In this document: positions 1 through 6,689 of the stretch, in pieces
Layout of the letters: every line of letters starts with the position of its first letter
Position numbering within the stretch: position 1 is the first letter of the stretch
From: Ruminococcaceae bacterium UBA4306
Lineage (GTDB): Bacteria; Bacillota; Clostridia; Oscillospirales; Acutalibacteraceae
Assembly (NCBI GenBank): GCA_002394725.1
Contig: DGUQ01000156.1
Location: 24,485 to 33,685, forward strand
Direction: 5' to 3'
DNA length: 9,201 bases
Made by a program: the position numbers and the translations under genes
Notes under the pieces: model-generated
Told to the model about the DNA's origin: nothing
What the model saw: only the letters and a program-made list of their open reading frames with translations
Database searches by the model: none

Positions 1-35
1 TCTTTTTATCAAGGATTAGTATTACGACAGACATA

Positions 36-75
36 AAGCCGATGACAACCTACACAAGCGTTGTCATCGGCTTTT
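36..75. terminator. Bidirectional intrinsic terminator downstream of the PAP2 gene
   Basis: A perfect 12 bp inverted repeat (GCCGATGACAAC at 38-49, its complement at 60-71) encloses a 10-base loop. It is flanked by AAA on the left and TTTT on the right, so it could stop transcription from either side. It lies about 45 bp beyond the stop codon of the PAP2 gene. The U-tract is short on the minus strand and better on the plus strand, so it may also serve a gene to the left of the window. Confidence 0.7.
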
Positions 76-121
76 ATAATGGCGATTATTCAGCTCCGGC
101 TGACGGAAAAGCGCTCTTATA

Positions 122-1051
122 CTAATCTTTGCGCTTGAAGATACGGTCGCCGAGTCGGAAGATCAGCGGATACACGCCGATAGTAACGAAGGTGATCACG
201 CAGTAGCGTGCCGCGCGCACCGCGTAGGACGGTATGGTGGCGGCGGCGAGAAACTCCTTGCTGAACGGGAGCTTTAACAGGGTATTGAGCCCGAAGTAGA
301 CGCCGACGCCCAGCACGATCCGCAGGATACAGCGCAGGACCCTGCGTGTATTCTCGAATTTGACGAATCGATCCTCGAATTCCACCGCGAAGATGAAGCC
401 GATCAGGATGCCGAAGGCGGTAAAATAGTCGGCGCTCTTGCAATAGAACCATCCCGGCAGGGCGATCAGCACCAAGAGTCCGTAGAACGCCCAGCGGTTT
501 TTGACGACGCGCTGCAAAGCCGGAACGATGAAAACGACGATCAGACCCAGCGCCCAGCCGCAGATGACGTCCGTCGGATAATGGACGCCCAGACAAAAGC
601 GTGAGATACCCACCAAGAGCGGAACGGCGATACCGATGATCGTCAGGATCCTGTTCTTCTTGTACCGTCCCAGAGAGGTATACAGCGCCACGGCGTTGGT
701 GGAGTGACCGCTCGGGAAAGAGAAGCCCTGTGCCGAGATATCATAGATATCGGCGCCGCTCTTCACCGGCTTGAGACATTGGATCCCCGGATTGTCAAAG
801 TACGGTCTGCGCCTGAGAAAGACGTTCTTGATCATCGGATTGAGGGTGATACCCACCAGTACGTTCAGTCCGACATACTTGCCGTATTCCTTCTCCCAAC
901 ACCAGTACAAAAAGCCCAGTACGGCGACACATACCAGCTGATCGCCCATCTCGGTGATCACGGACGCGATCGCCGTGCCGACAGGGCCGAGCCATGACTG
1001 GATCCACTGCATCAGCGCGACTTCCCATTCAAAGTAAAACGTATTTCCCAT
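122..1051 (-). CDS. PAP2-family membrane phosphatase with C-terminal membrane extension
   Basis: A 309-residue polytopic membrane protein of the PAP2 (type 2 phosphatidic acid phosphatase) superfamily. All three signature motifs are visible: KX6RP (K75 to R82-P83), PSGH (113-116) and SRX5HX3D (S150-R151, H157, D161). H116 and H157 are the expected catalytic histidines. Family members remove phosphate from lipid phosphates such as phosphatidic acid or undecaprenyl pyrophosphate at the outer membrane face; the actual substrate cannot be read from the sequence. The core ends near residue 180, and about 130 further residues include several hydrophobic segments, making it longer than minimal PAP2 proteins of about 200 residues. 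The start is supported by a GGGGAGAGG ribosome site just upstream of the ATG. It is a single-gene unit with its own promoter. Confidence 0.9.
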   Translation of the reverse strand: MGNTFYFEWEVALMQWIQSWLGPVGTAIASVITEMGDQLVCVAVLGFLYWCWEKEYGKYVGLNVLVGITLNPMIKNVFLRRRPYFDNPGIQCLKPVKSGADIYDISAQGFSFPSGHSTNAVALYTSLGRYKKNRILTIIGIAVPLLVGISRFCLGVHYPTDVICGWALGLIVVFIVPALQRVVKNRWAFYGLLVLIALPGWFYCKSADYFTAFGILIGFIFAVEFEDRFVKFENTRRVLRCILRIVLGVGVYFGLNTLLKLPFSKEFLAAATIPSYAVRAARYCVITFVTIGVYPLIFRLGDRIFKRKD

Positions 1052-1083
1052 TAGCCTCTCCCCTTTATGAGTATTCTATACCT

Positions 1084-1111
1084 ATTATAGCAGGCTTTTG
1101 GGTGAAGTCAA
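1084..1111 (-). promoter_or_regulatory. Promoter of the PAP2 gene
   Basis: On the minus strand TTGACT (1106-1111) and a perfect TATAAT (1084-1089) are separated by 16 bp. The -10 box is about 33 bp upstream of the PAP2 start codon. It lies immediately beyond the stop codon of the small frameshifted gene, so the PAP2 gene is transcribed separately. Confidence 0.8.
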
Positions 1112-1121
1112 TTATCTTTAT

Positions 1122-1417
1122 TTATGCCTGCGGCAGCTCGATCTTCGGCATATAGCGTGTATAGCGGTCGGATACCGTGTAGGGGATCCCCTCTTGATCG
1201 AGAATCTCGCAGAAGCGCGTTAAGGGTTCGCGGTTTTTGCCGCGTAATCCATGAATTCCTTGCTTGGGATCTCGATCTGGTAATAGTAATCATTCCGCGC
1301 AAACGGATTGAGCAGATATTGGAGCGTTCTCCAGAGGGCGAGGTTCGAATCACCGCCGTCATAGCGATAGAGCGGCTCATCCTTGGGGAGCTTGTCTGCA
1401 TCGGGATTCTTACTCAT
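1122..1417 (-). pseudogene. Small unrecognised gene, interrupted by a one-base frameshift
   Basis: The frame opening at the ATG at 1417 (MSKNPDADKLPKDEPLYRYD...) stops at 1220 after 65 residues. From the run of five T at 1234-1238 (AAAAA on the coding strand) the -1 frame stays open with good coding character: NREPLTRFCEILDQEGIPYT and onwards to ...PKIELPQA, with a stop at 1122-1124. One extra A in that run would give an uninterrupted 98-residue protein, so the sequence shows a one-base deletion, a sequencing error or a frameshift signal. I do not recognise the family. The joined product is soluble-looking, rich in charged and aromatic residues (YYY at 44-46), with no signal peptide. It starts 12 bp after the VOC gene and is probably its operon partner. 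Confidence 0.65.
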
Positions 1418-1429
1418 GGATCGACCTAC

Positions 1430-1807
1430 TTATCTGTTTTTGACATGGTAAACAACGTTGACCGCAAAGCCTGTGGGCGCGACCATCACGGCTGTTCTGG
1501 CGGAACCGTTATCGATGATATTGCCCTCTCCCCTCATGTTCTTAAAGCCAAAGGATGACAAAAGCGAGATTGCCTCATCCAAATCATCGACGTTCATCTG
1601 AACCGCCATCATATCACGGGGGATCCCGTTGACCTGCGCGATCGAGATACCGTGACCGTCGGCGTCCTTCATACGGAAGCCGGAATCGTGGTTTTCAGAC
1701 GCGTCCTTCTTCTCGTGCTTTTTGGTAAAGCCAAATGCCTCGAACACCTTACCGGCTTTCTCGGAATCATTGGTCATAATCAGGGGGCTGAAGCTGGTGA
1801 TTTTCAT
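1430..1807 (-). CDS. VOC-family (glyoxalase/bleomycin resistance fold) protein
   Basis: A 125-residue cytoplasmic protein with the vicinal oxygen chelate layout: a beta strand opening MKITSFSPLIMTND, the FEAFGFTKK segment, a central HGISIAQVNG strand, then a second module (MAVQMNVDDLDEAISLLSSF) ending in a strand AVMVAPTGFAVNVVYHV. Two beta-alpha-beta-beta-beta units of this size are typical of glyoxalase I, antibiotic-binding and dioxygenase relatives. I do not see a clear set of metal ligands, so enzymatic activity and substrate are unassigned. A strong GGAGG site about 6 bases upstream supports the ATG at 1807. It is the first gene of a likely two-gene operon with the small frameshifted gene at 1122-1417. 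Confidence 0.8.
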   Translation of the reverse strand: MKITSFSPLIMTNDSEKAGKVFEAFGFTKKHEKKDASENHDSGFRMKDADGHGISIAQVNGIPRDMMAVQMNVDDLDEAISLLSSFGFKNMRGEGNIIDNGSARTAVMVAPTGFAVNVVYHVKNR

Positions 1808-1848
1808 AATTATCCTCCAAAATAATATTTATTTCATGCAGTGCTGTT

Positions 1849-1877
1849 ATACTATCAAAAAAACGTGCTGTAGTCAA
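1849..1877 (-). promoter_or_regulatory. Promoter of the VOC operon
   Basis: Minus-strand TTGACT (1872-1877) and TAGTAT (1849-1854) are 17 bp apart, about 42 bp upstream of the VOC start codon. It lies just beyond the terminator of the preceding lipoprotein gene. Confidence 0.65.
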
Positions 1878-1908
1878 GTAGTTTTTCGGCGTGCTGTCAA
1901 AGCGGAAG

Positions 1909-1945
1909 AAAAAGAGGCTGTCGCGCTCCTTAGTGCGACAGCCTC
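1909..1945 (-). terminator. Intrinsic terminator of the beta-propeller lipoprotein gene
   Basis: A perfect 11 bp stem (GAGGCTGTCGC 1914-1924, complement 1935-1945) with a 10-base loop is followed on the minus strand by TTTTTCTT. It lies 20 bp beyond the stop codon of the gene ending at 1965. Confidence 0.9.
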
Positions 1946-1964
1946 CTGTTCGGTCATATTAAGA

Positions 1965-2930
1965 TTAATAGCTTCTCTCCGTCATGTCATAGACGAATAC
2001 TTCGCTGATCTCTTTATCATATCCGTCATAGAAGCCCTTGGGCATACCCAGCACGATGCGCGCGCCGCGGTTGTAGAGCAACAGCAGCTGCTTGGTGGCG
2101 TGATCAAAGGTCAGACCCTCGATCTCACCCTGCAGGGTAACGTCGTCAAAGGTGCGCTCGAGCGTAACGATGCAGTCGGTAGCGCCCTCGTTGATCTTGG
2201 TGCGATAGAGGTGATCCGGCTCCTTGTCGTCGGCGGTACCGTCATCGGCGGTCATGTAGAAGTAGCCGTCATAGTAGGCGATGCCCTGCAGCCACTGCGG
2301 CGGCATCTGCATATGCACCTTGCCGTTATATTTGCCGGTTTTCAGGTCATAGCTGTACAGATAGCGGCCGCTCTCCTCGCCGACCCATGAGCACATCCAC
2401 ACGGTGCCGTTATCGGGGTTGACAGCAATACCGGAGCACTCGAGCTGTCCGCTCTCCGCTTCAAAGGGGAAGGTGCGCTTGAGCTCGAGGGTGTCGCCGT
2501 CATAAACCGCGACCTGAATGTTCTTGCCTACGCCGTCCATGAAATACTCGGCGCCGATATACAGCTCGTTGTTGTATACATCGATGTCGGCAATGTGGTT
2601 GACCTCAATGTCATAGCCCTTAAAGGGTTCCTCATTGATCTTGATCAGATTCCAGTCCTTGTCGTACTTTGCCAGTGTGGTGGAGCCGCTGACCCAGTAG
2701 TAGTCGCCCTCACTGCACACGCCCTGTCTGCCCTTGACCTCGTGAGAGCCCTTGAGGGTGTACGAGTACTTGGGCAGCATCACAGCAGTGCTGTCCTCGG
2801 GACGGTTGGATGTGACGGCGGCCTCATCCTTGGTCGCCTCGGTCGGCTCGGCAGCGGTCTTTTGTCCCGCGCTGCAGGCGGCGAGCATCAGGATCATCAG
2901 GCTCAGGATCACCAGTGCGATTCTTTTCAT
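1965..2930 (-). CDS. Lipoprotein, probably beta-propeller
   Basis: A 321-residue predicted lipoprotein. It has a basic start (MKR), a hydrophobic stretch and the lipobox LAAC with C19 as the lipidation site, followed by a low-complexity linker rich in Ala, Thr and Glu to about residue 50. The mature domain consists of short repeated strand pairs with Tyr, Trp and Gly, such as YYWVSGSTTLAKYDKDW, ELYIGAEYF, GTVWMCSWVGEESGRYLYSY and GYFYMTADDG. This pattern suggests a beta-propeller acting in protein or ligand binding outside the membrane, but no known family is recognised and no catalytic motif is visible. A GGAGG site 7 bases upstream supports the ATG. It is monocistronic, with a promoter on the right and a terminator on the left. 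Confidence 0.8.
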   Translation of the reverse strand: MKRIALVILSLMILMLAACSAGQKTAAEPTEATKDEAAVTSNRPEDSTAVMLPKYSYTLKGSHEVKGRQGVCSEGDYYWVSGSTTLAKYDKDWNLIKINEEPFKGYDIEVNHIADIDVYNNELYIGAEYFMDGVGKNIQVAVYDGDTLELKRTFPFEAESGQLECSGIAVNPDNGTVWMCSWVGEESGRYLYSYDLKTGKYNGKVHMQMPPQWLQGIAYYDGYFYMTADDGTADDKEPDHLYRTKINEGATDCIVTLERTFDDVTLQGEIEGLTFDHATKQLLLLYNRGARIVLGMPKGFYDGYDKEISEVFVYDMTERSY

Positions 2931-2961
2931 TGCTTTTCCTCCATTTTATTATTGATTTTTT

Positions 2962-2989
2962 GATCGAAAGGGATGCTCCCCCGTCGATC
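2962..2989 (-). other. Stem-loop in the 5' leader of the lipoprotein gene
   Basis: GATCGA (2962-2967) and TCGATC (2984-2989) form a 6 bp outer stem, with GGG/CCC pairing inside. On the minus strand it is followed by A residues, so it is not an intrinsic terminator. It lies in the predicted leader of about 90 nt between the promoter and the start codon at 2930, and could affect mRNA stability or be incidental. Confidence 0.35.
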
Positions 2990-3028
2990 ACTTGTACAGC
3001 ATCTGCGCAGACACTGCATTTCGTGCCT

Positions 3029-3057
3029 ATTATACTATATGTTTATCCATATTTCAA
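3029..3057 (-). promoter_or_regulatory. Promoter of the beta-propeller lipoprotein gene
   Basis: Minus-strand TTGAAA (3052-3057) and a perfect TATAAT (3029-3034) are separated by 17 bp. The predicted leader is about 90 nt and carries the stem-loop at 2962-2989. Confidence 0.85.
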
Positions 3058-3138
3058 GGAAAATAATAACAGAGAGTTGATCTGTCGGGTCAGCTCCCTG
3101 CTTCTGTCTGTTTCATTTGCCGGCGCAGCGGCGATCTG

Positions 3139-3795
3139 CTACTTTCTCAGATATTCCGCCGATACGGGAAAGTCGAAGTACGTATCGGGATAGGGCTCGT
3201 CCCTAAGGGTGAAATGCCACCACTCGGAGTCGATCGGCTCAAAGCCGCCGCGCAGCATGGCACGGCGCAGGAGCATGCGGTTGTCGTACTGCTCCTGTGT
3301 GATACCGCGGTAATCGGGATGGGAGATCTCGCCGAAGCGGTCGAACGGACTGCCCATATCGAGCTCCCTGCCCGTCGCCATGTCCAGCAGGGTCAGATCG
3401 ATCGTACTGCCGCGGCTGTGGGAGGACTCCTTCGCGATATATCCCTTTGCGAACAGCTCCTGCTTTTGCAGATCGGGGTAGAAATACGGCTTCATGCGGA
3501 CATCCTGATCCTCGATCCCCCACAGGATAAAATGCTTGACCGCGCTGACAGGACGGTAGGCGTCGAACACCTTGAGGCGGCAGCCCTGTACCATGAGCTC
3601 ATTGCTGACCGATTTCAGCGCTCGGGCGGCCTCCTTGGTCAACAGCGCGCACGGCTCCTCATAGCCGTCGATACGCTCGCCGATGAAATTATAGGTGGAG
3701 TAGTAGCGGATCTCCTGAATGATACCGGGCACATGCTCCGCAAGCAGGACAAAGCCCGAGGGGTCGTGGATGAGGTCTGCGTGAATGTTTTTCAT
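3139..3795 (-). CDS. D-alanyl-D-alanine dipeptidase, VanX/DdpX family (peptidase M15D)
   Basis: A 218-residue zinc dipeptidase expected to split D-Ala-D-Ala. The family signatures are complete: DAYRP with the substrate-binding Arg at R81, SSHSRGSTIDLTL with zinc ligands H126 and D133, and EWWHF with catalytic E191 and zinc ligand H194. Length matches VanX (about 200 residues). There is no signal peptide, so it should act in the cytoplasm. No vanH, vanA-type ligase or VanRS system is present in the window, so the context does not indicate a vancomycin-resistance cassette; D-Ala recycling or wall-precursor turnover is more likely. The start at 3795 has an AAGGAG site 5-6 bases upstream. It follows the lipoprotein gene by 43 bp with no clear promoter between, so the two are probably co-transcribed. 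Confidence 0.92.
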   Translation of the reverse strand: MKNIHADLIHDPSGFVLLAEHVPGIIQEIRYYSTYNFIGERIDGYEEPCALLTKEAARALKSVSNELMVQGCRLKVFDAYRPVSAVKHFILWGIEDQDVRMKPYFYPDLQKQELFAKGYIAKESSHSRGSTIDLTLLDMATGRELDMGSPFDRFGEISHPDYRGITQEQYDNRMLLRRAMLRGGFEPIDSEWWHFTLRDEPYPDTYFDFPVSAEYLRK

Positions 3796-3838
3796 AGGAA
3801 CTCCTTATATGTACAAAGTGACGGGAGAGGGTATGTGA

Positions 3839-4780
3839 TCAATACCAGTTAAATACATATAAACTGCTGCTTTTGGCGATAAGCCAATTCATCATCAAAC
3901 TGTAGCGCGAGGGACTGATCTCGGTATCGTTGTACTCAAATACGAGTTTTTCCTGATCCGTCCACCTGTCTTCCACATCGTATCTCTGACAGACGACCTC
4001 TGTGATCCTGCCGCCGTCACGGGTCACAATGAATCGCTCCCAAAAGTTTTTGCTGTCGGTATCTTCTTCGACATCATAGATCTGATCGACGATGCCTTCT
4101 TCGTCATATTCGATATACTCAGGTGTTGTGGGGACATCTTCATCCTGCTTTTTTTCACCGTTCACCCAAGTGTAGATAGTCAGGAATGTAACAGTCGATC
4201 TGAGCAAGCCGTTTTCTGTTTTCACCTCGGCAGAAACGATATTCTCACTCTTGTCGACAGAATTCCGTCCGAGTGAAGCGTCCTCCACCTCGGTGATCTC
4301 TTTCGTGTAATAGTGACTGCTGTCGTCGTACTGATATGTCCCTTTACTGACGACTTTCGACCCTGTGTTTTCAAGGGTGACTGTATCGGGTCTGCCGCTT
4401 TTATATTCCACCGTTGTACTGACGCCGGGGATACCCTCCGTTTCGAAACGGGTCACGGGCATATCGCCCTCAAAGGTGTACTCACACTTTGTTTGGTCGG
4501 GATACTCCTCGACCTTACTGTATACAGTGTTGAACAGGATGGGATAGGCTCTGTCATAATCGATGGTCGTGGTGTTCAGCAACTCCCAGCCGCTCCACTC
4601 GGTATCCTTATAATAACGCTTGACGCGGCTGACCAGCTTATGAGGGGCGTCTGACGATTGATCGGCTGTCGCTGCGTTGGATGGAGCAGCGTCGGACTGG
4701 GCGCTGTCGGGTGATGTGTGGCACGCGGTCAGACAAAGTAAGATCGCGGCGATCAATAAGATGATAACGCTCTTTTTCAC
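3839..4780 (-). CDS. Lipoprotein of unknown function (GTG start)
   Basis: A 313-residue predicted lipoprotein. The frame is open further upstream, but the GTG at 4780 is preferred: it has an AGGGGG site 7 bases upstream and begins a proper signal, KKSVIILLIAAILLCL followed by lipobox LTAC with C20. A linker rich in Ser, Ala and Asp follows (to about residue 50). The mature part is made of repeated acidic, Tyr-rich strand pairs (for example CEYTFEGDMPVTRFET, GTYQYDDSSHYYTKEITEV, EYIEYDEEGIVDQIYDVE, LVFEYNDTEISPSRYSLMMN), similar in style to YD-type or other extended beta-repeat surface proteins of Clostridia. No function is assigned. It is probably the first gene of an operon with the D-Ala-D-Ala dipeptidase. 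Confidence 0.75.
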   Translation of the reverse strand: MKKSVIILLIAAILLCLTACHTSPDSAQSDAAPSNAATADQSSDAPHKLVSRVKRYYKDTEWSGWELLNTTTIDYDRAYPILFNTVYSKVEEYPDQTKCEYTFEGDMPVTRFETEGIPGVSTTVEYKSGRPDTVTLENTGSKVVSKGTYQYDDSSHYYTKEITEVEDASLGRNSVDKSENIVSAEVKTENGLLRSTVTFLTIYTWVNGEKKQDEDVPTTPEYIEYDEEGIVDQIYDVEEDTDSKNFWERFIVTRDGGRITEVVCQRYDVEDRWTDQEKLVFEYNDTEISPSRYSLMMNWLIAKSSSLYVFNWY

Positions 4781-4804
4781 GGTGATTCCCCCTGTCGATC
4801 GGAT

Positions 4805-4824
4805 TCTGTTATCAGTATAACAGA
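4805..4824 (-). promoter_or_regulatory. Promoter with a dyad over the -10 box, upstream of the lipoprotein-dipeptidase pair
   Basis: The minus strand carries an extended -10 (TG-T-TATACT; hexamer at 4814-4819) without a good -35 box. The hexamer lies inside a perfect inverted repeat, TCTGTTAT (4805-4812), CAGT, ATAACAGA (4817-4824), which extends imperfectly by a few more bases on each side. A weak-35, extended -10 promoter covered by a dyad is the arrangement expected of a repressor-controlled promoter. The binding protein is unknown. Confidence 0.5.
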
Positions 4825-4869
4825 TTCGCGACATGAATGCTATAGGTTTTGAGAGAAATATTTTGTACG

Positions 4870-4895
4870 AAAAAGCCCCTCTTCTGTGAGGGGCT
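4870..4895 (-). terminator. Intrinsic terminator of the AbrB-glycosyltransferase operon
   Basis: A perfect 8 bp GC-rich stem (AGCCCCTC 4874-4881, complement 4888-4895) with a 6-base loop is followed on the minus strand by a T-run. It lies 11 bp beyond the glycosyltransferase stop codon. Confidence 0.9.
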
Positions 4896-4905
4896 GAACT
4901 GATGA

Positions 4906-6300
4906 TTATTGCGTTTTCATTTTTCTGATCACCGCATTGTAGCGCAGCTTTTGCACACAGGTATTGAGCGGATAGGACAACACGCCGAGGGCGAGTCCGA
5001 CCGTGATACCCAATCCCCATGAAATCTGCGTGCCCAACAAAATGCCGATCAGGGTCGCGAGGATCGGGAAGATGATCGACCAGAGCCTGTTGACCTTATT
5101 CATCTCGGCGATCGGGTCAATCCCGTCGCAGGTATGGGGCGCGTTCTCGATGAACTCCGCCGCGCCCTTCGCGCCCGAACACGAACGAAAATCCTCACAA
5201 CATTCACCGGCGGCTTTCGCGTATTGTTGATCGCTCAACAGCGTTTTGACTGTCCTCCTGATCCCCTCAATGGAATCATCGGCGAGCATGACGCCCGCGC
5301 CGACCTCCTGCGTCCTGCGTGCCACGGCATGCTGCTCGGCTGTCTGGGGATAGAGCGCCATCGGGGTCGCCATGTACAGGCTCTCACTCACGCTGTTCAT
5401 ACCGCAGTGGGTGATGAATACGTCGGCTCTCGACAGCACCTCGAGTTGATCGACGCGCTCAAAGGCTTGGATGTTGTCGGGCAGATCGCCGAGCTTTTTC
5501 TCATCCATATACTGACCGCGCGAGATGATAACGTCGGCGTCCATGTCCCTGAGTGCCGCGATACACTTCCGGTAGAAATCGGGACGATCGTTGATGACCG
5601 TGCCCAGCGAGATATAGATCAGCGGACGCGCCTTGTCCTTTTGCGGCAAAAGCTCCGAGAACACGGACGGCCCGACAAACCGATAATGGCTCGTGAAGCT
5701 CTCGGCATAGGGCTGGAAGCGCCGTGAGGTGTAGACGACCGTATCGGTCTGATTATTGTTCGCCACCAGCGCCAAAGCGCTTTTGACCTCGTAGCCGTAG
5801 GGGCGCAGGGTCTTGAGCTCCTTACTGATCTTCGGCAGACCGAGCATCATGTCCCGGACCTCGGCACGGCTCTGCTTCATGTACTTCGACGAGAGCTGAT
5901 TGAACGCGAAGGTGGAGGTGGAGCACACCATCGGGACATGGTGCTTCCACGCGTTGAGCTTGCCCCAGAAGCACACCGAATCGGTATAGACGACGTCGGG
6001 GCAAAAGCGCTTGAATTCCTCTTCGAGAAAGTCGTTCATGCTCAACGTAGTACGGATCGCCTGGAGGGTCATTTCGGTTTGGGAAACGTTCATCAGGCGC
6101 GCCATCTGCTCCTCGTTCACCTCGGGCAGAAAGGAAGTGCAGGAGATAAACGCTGCGCCGGTCTTTTCGATCTTGTCACGAAACTCGTCGAAGGAATAGA
6201 AGCGCACAGAATCACCGCGTTTGACCAGCTCCGCCGCGACGGGGAGCATGGGGTTGGTGTGACCGTGCGCCGGAATGCAGAAGAACGCGATCCTCTTCAT
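4906..6300 (-). CDS. MGT-family (GT1) glycosyltransferase with two-helix C-terminal membrane tail
   Basis: A 464-residue GT-B fold glycosyltransferase related to macrolide and UDP-glucuronosyl transferases. The N-terminal acceptor domain opens with KRIAFFCIPAHGHTNPMLP; the histidine in GHTNP (H14) is the likely catalytic base and D107 in TDSVC a possible partner. The C-terminal donor domain contains ISLGT (230-234) and the nucleotide-sugar signature THCGMNSVSES (297-307) through YPQTAEQHAVA. The catalytic part ends near residue 385, a normal length for MGT enzymes. The following 80 residues hold two hydrophobic helices (about 407-424 and 427-446) and a basic end, suggesting membrane anchoring and a lipid or membrane-associated acceptor. 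The start codon overlaps the stop of the AbrB-type gene (ATGA), so translation is probably coupled. Acceptor and sugar are unknown. Confidence 0.88.
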   Translation of the reverse strand: MKRIAFFCIPAHGHTNPMLPVAAELVKRGDSVRFYSFDEFRDKIEKTGAAFISCTSFLPEVNEEQMARLMNVSQTEMTLQAIRTTLSMNDFLEEEFKRFCPDVVYTDSVCFWGKLNAWKHHVPMVCSTSTFAFNQLSSKYMKQSRAEVRDMMLGLPKISKELKTLRPYGYEVKSALALVANNNQTDTVVYTSRRFQPYAESFTSHYRFVGPSVFSELLPQKDKARPLIYISLGTVINDRPDFYRKCIAALRDMDADVIISRGQYMDEKKLGDLPDNIQAFERVDQLEVLSRADVFITHCGMNSVSESLYMATPMALYPQTAEQHAVARRTQEVGAGVMLADDSIEGIRRTVKTLLSDQQYAKAAGECCEDFRSCSGAKGAAEFIENAPHTCDGIDPIAEMNKVNRLWSIIFPILATLIGILLGTQISWGLGITVGLALGVLSYPLNTCVQKLRYNAVIRKMKTQ

Positions 6301-6515
6301 TTGTCATCACCCTCCCCGGGTTCGAATACCGTGTTGAATATCTCGCTGAAAGACGCTTTGGGTGGGATCGCGATGCCGCGGTCGATATCCCCGAGCAGGA
6401 TCAGCGTATCGCCGGGATGAATGTCAAAAACCTCTCGCGCCTGCTTGGGAATGACGATCTGACCCTTTTCGCCGACCGTCGCCGTCCATGCGTATTTGCC
6501 TTTTGGTGCTGCCAT
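6297..6515 (-). CDS. AbrB/SpoVT-type DNA-binding regulator
   Basis: A 72-residue protein with a swapped-hairpin AbrB domain covering most of its length: TATVGEKGQIVIPKQAREVF followed by DIHPGDTLILLGD. Such proteins bind DNA as dimers or tetramers, either as transition-state regulators or as local autoregulators. The ATG at 6515 is preferred because GAGG lies 7 bases upstream; a TTG one codon earlier is possible. The C-terminal tail (GEGDDK) is acidic. Its stop overlaps the glycosyltransferase start by 4 bp, so it is likely the local regulator of this two-gene operon and perhaps of itself, given the dyad in its own leader. Confidence 0.88.
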   Translation of the reverse strand: MAAPKGKYAWTATVGEKGQIVIPKQAREVFDIHPGDTLILLGDIDRGIAIPPKASFSEIFNTVFEPGEGDDK

Positions 6516-6540
6516 CAAATCACCTCATGTTGTTATAAAA

Positions 6541-6556
6541 GTATAATAAGTTATAC
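6541..6556. promoter_or_regulatory. Dyad in the abrB-type gene leader, possible operator
   Basis: GTATAA (6541-6546), TAAG, TTATAC (6551-6556) forms a perfect inverted repeat at about the transcription start and just ahead of the ribosome site. Related AT-rich words (GTTATAAAA at 6532-6540 and GTTATACAAA at 6550-6559) surround it. AbrB-type proteins often bind AT-rich DNA near their own promoters, so autoregulation is a reasonable inference, not shown here. Confidence 0.45.
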
Positions 6557-6558
6557 AA

Positions 6559-6587
6559 ATCATACCACGAGGATATGGATTTGTCAA
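6559..6587 (-). promoter_or_regulatory. Promoter of the AbrB-glycosyltransferase operon
   Basis: A perfect minus-strand TTGACA (6582-6587) and TATGAT (6559-6564) are separated by 17 bp, giving a short leader of about 35 nt before the start codon at 6515. Confidence 0.88.
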
Positions 6588-6689
6588 GAGGGATTGTGAT
6601 GGGAAGAGTTTCGGGATGTCGGACACGCGGCAGGATGTTGGATAGCAACCATCGTTCGTTGGGGGAAGATAGCGTTTGTTGTAGGGTAC

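Noticed and set aside
3058..3138. Terminator after the dipeptidase gene
   Set aside because: A GAG-type stem around 3070-3100 has an unpaired position in minus-strand RNA and only an interrupted T-run, so I cannot support it.
3139..3795. Vancomycin resistance cassette
   Set aside because: Only the VanX-type dipeptidase is present; there is no ligase, dehydrogenase or two-component system in the window.
4781..5020. Longer N-terminus of the lipoprotein at 3839-4780, open in frame to 5020
   Set aside because: It overlaps the glycosyltransferase end, crosses its terminator and the dyad promoter, and would bury the signal peptide. The GTG at 4780 has a ribosome site and starts the lipobox signal.
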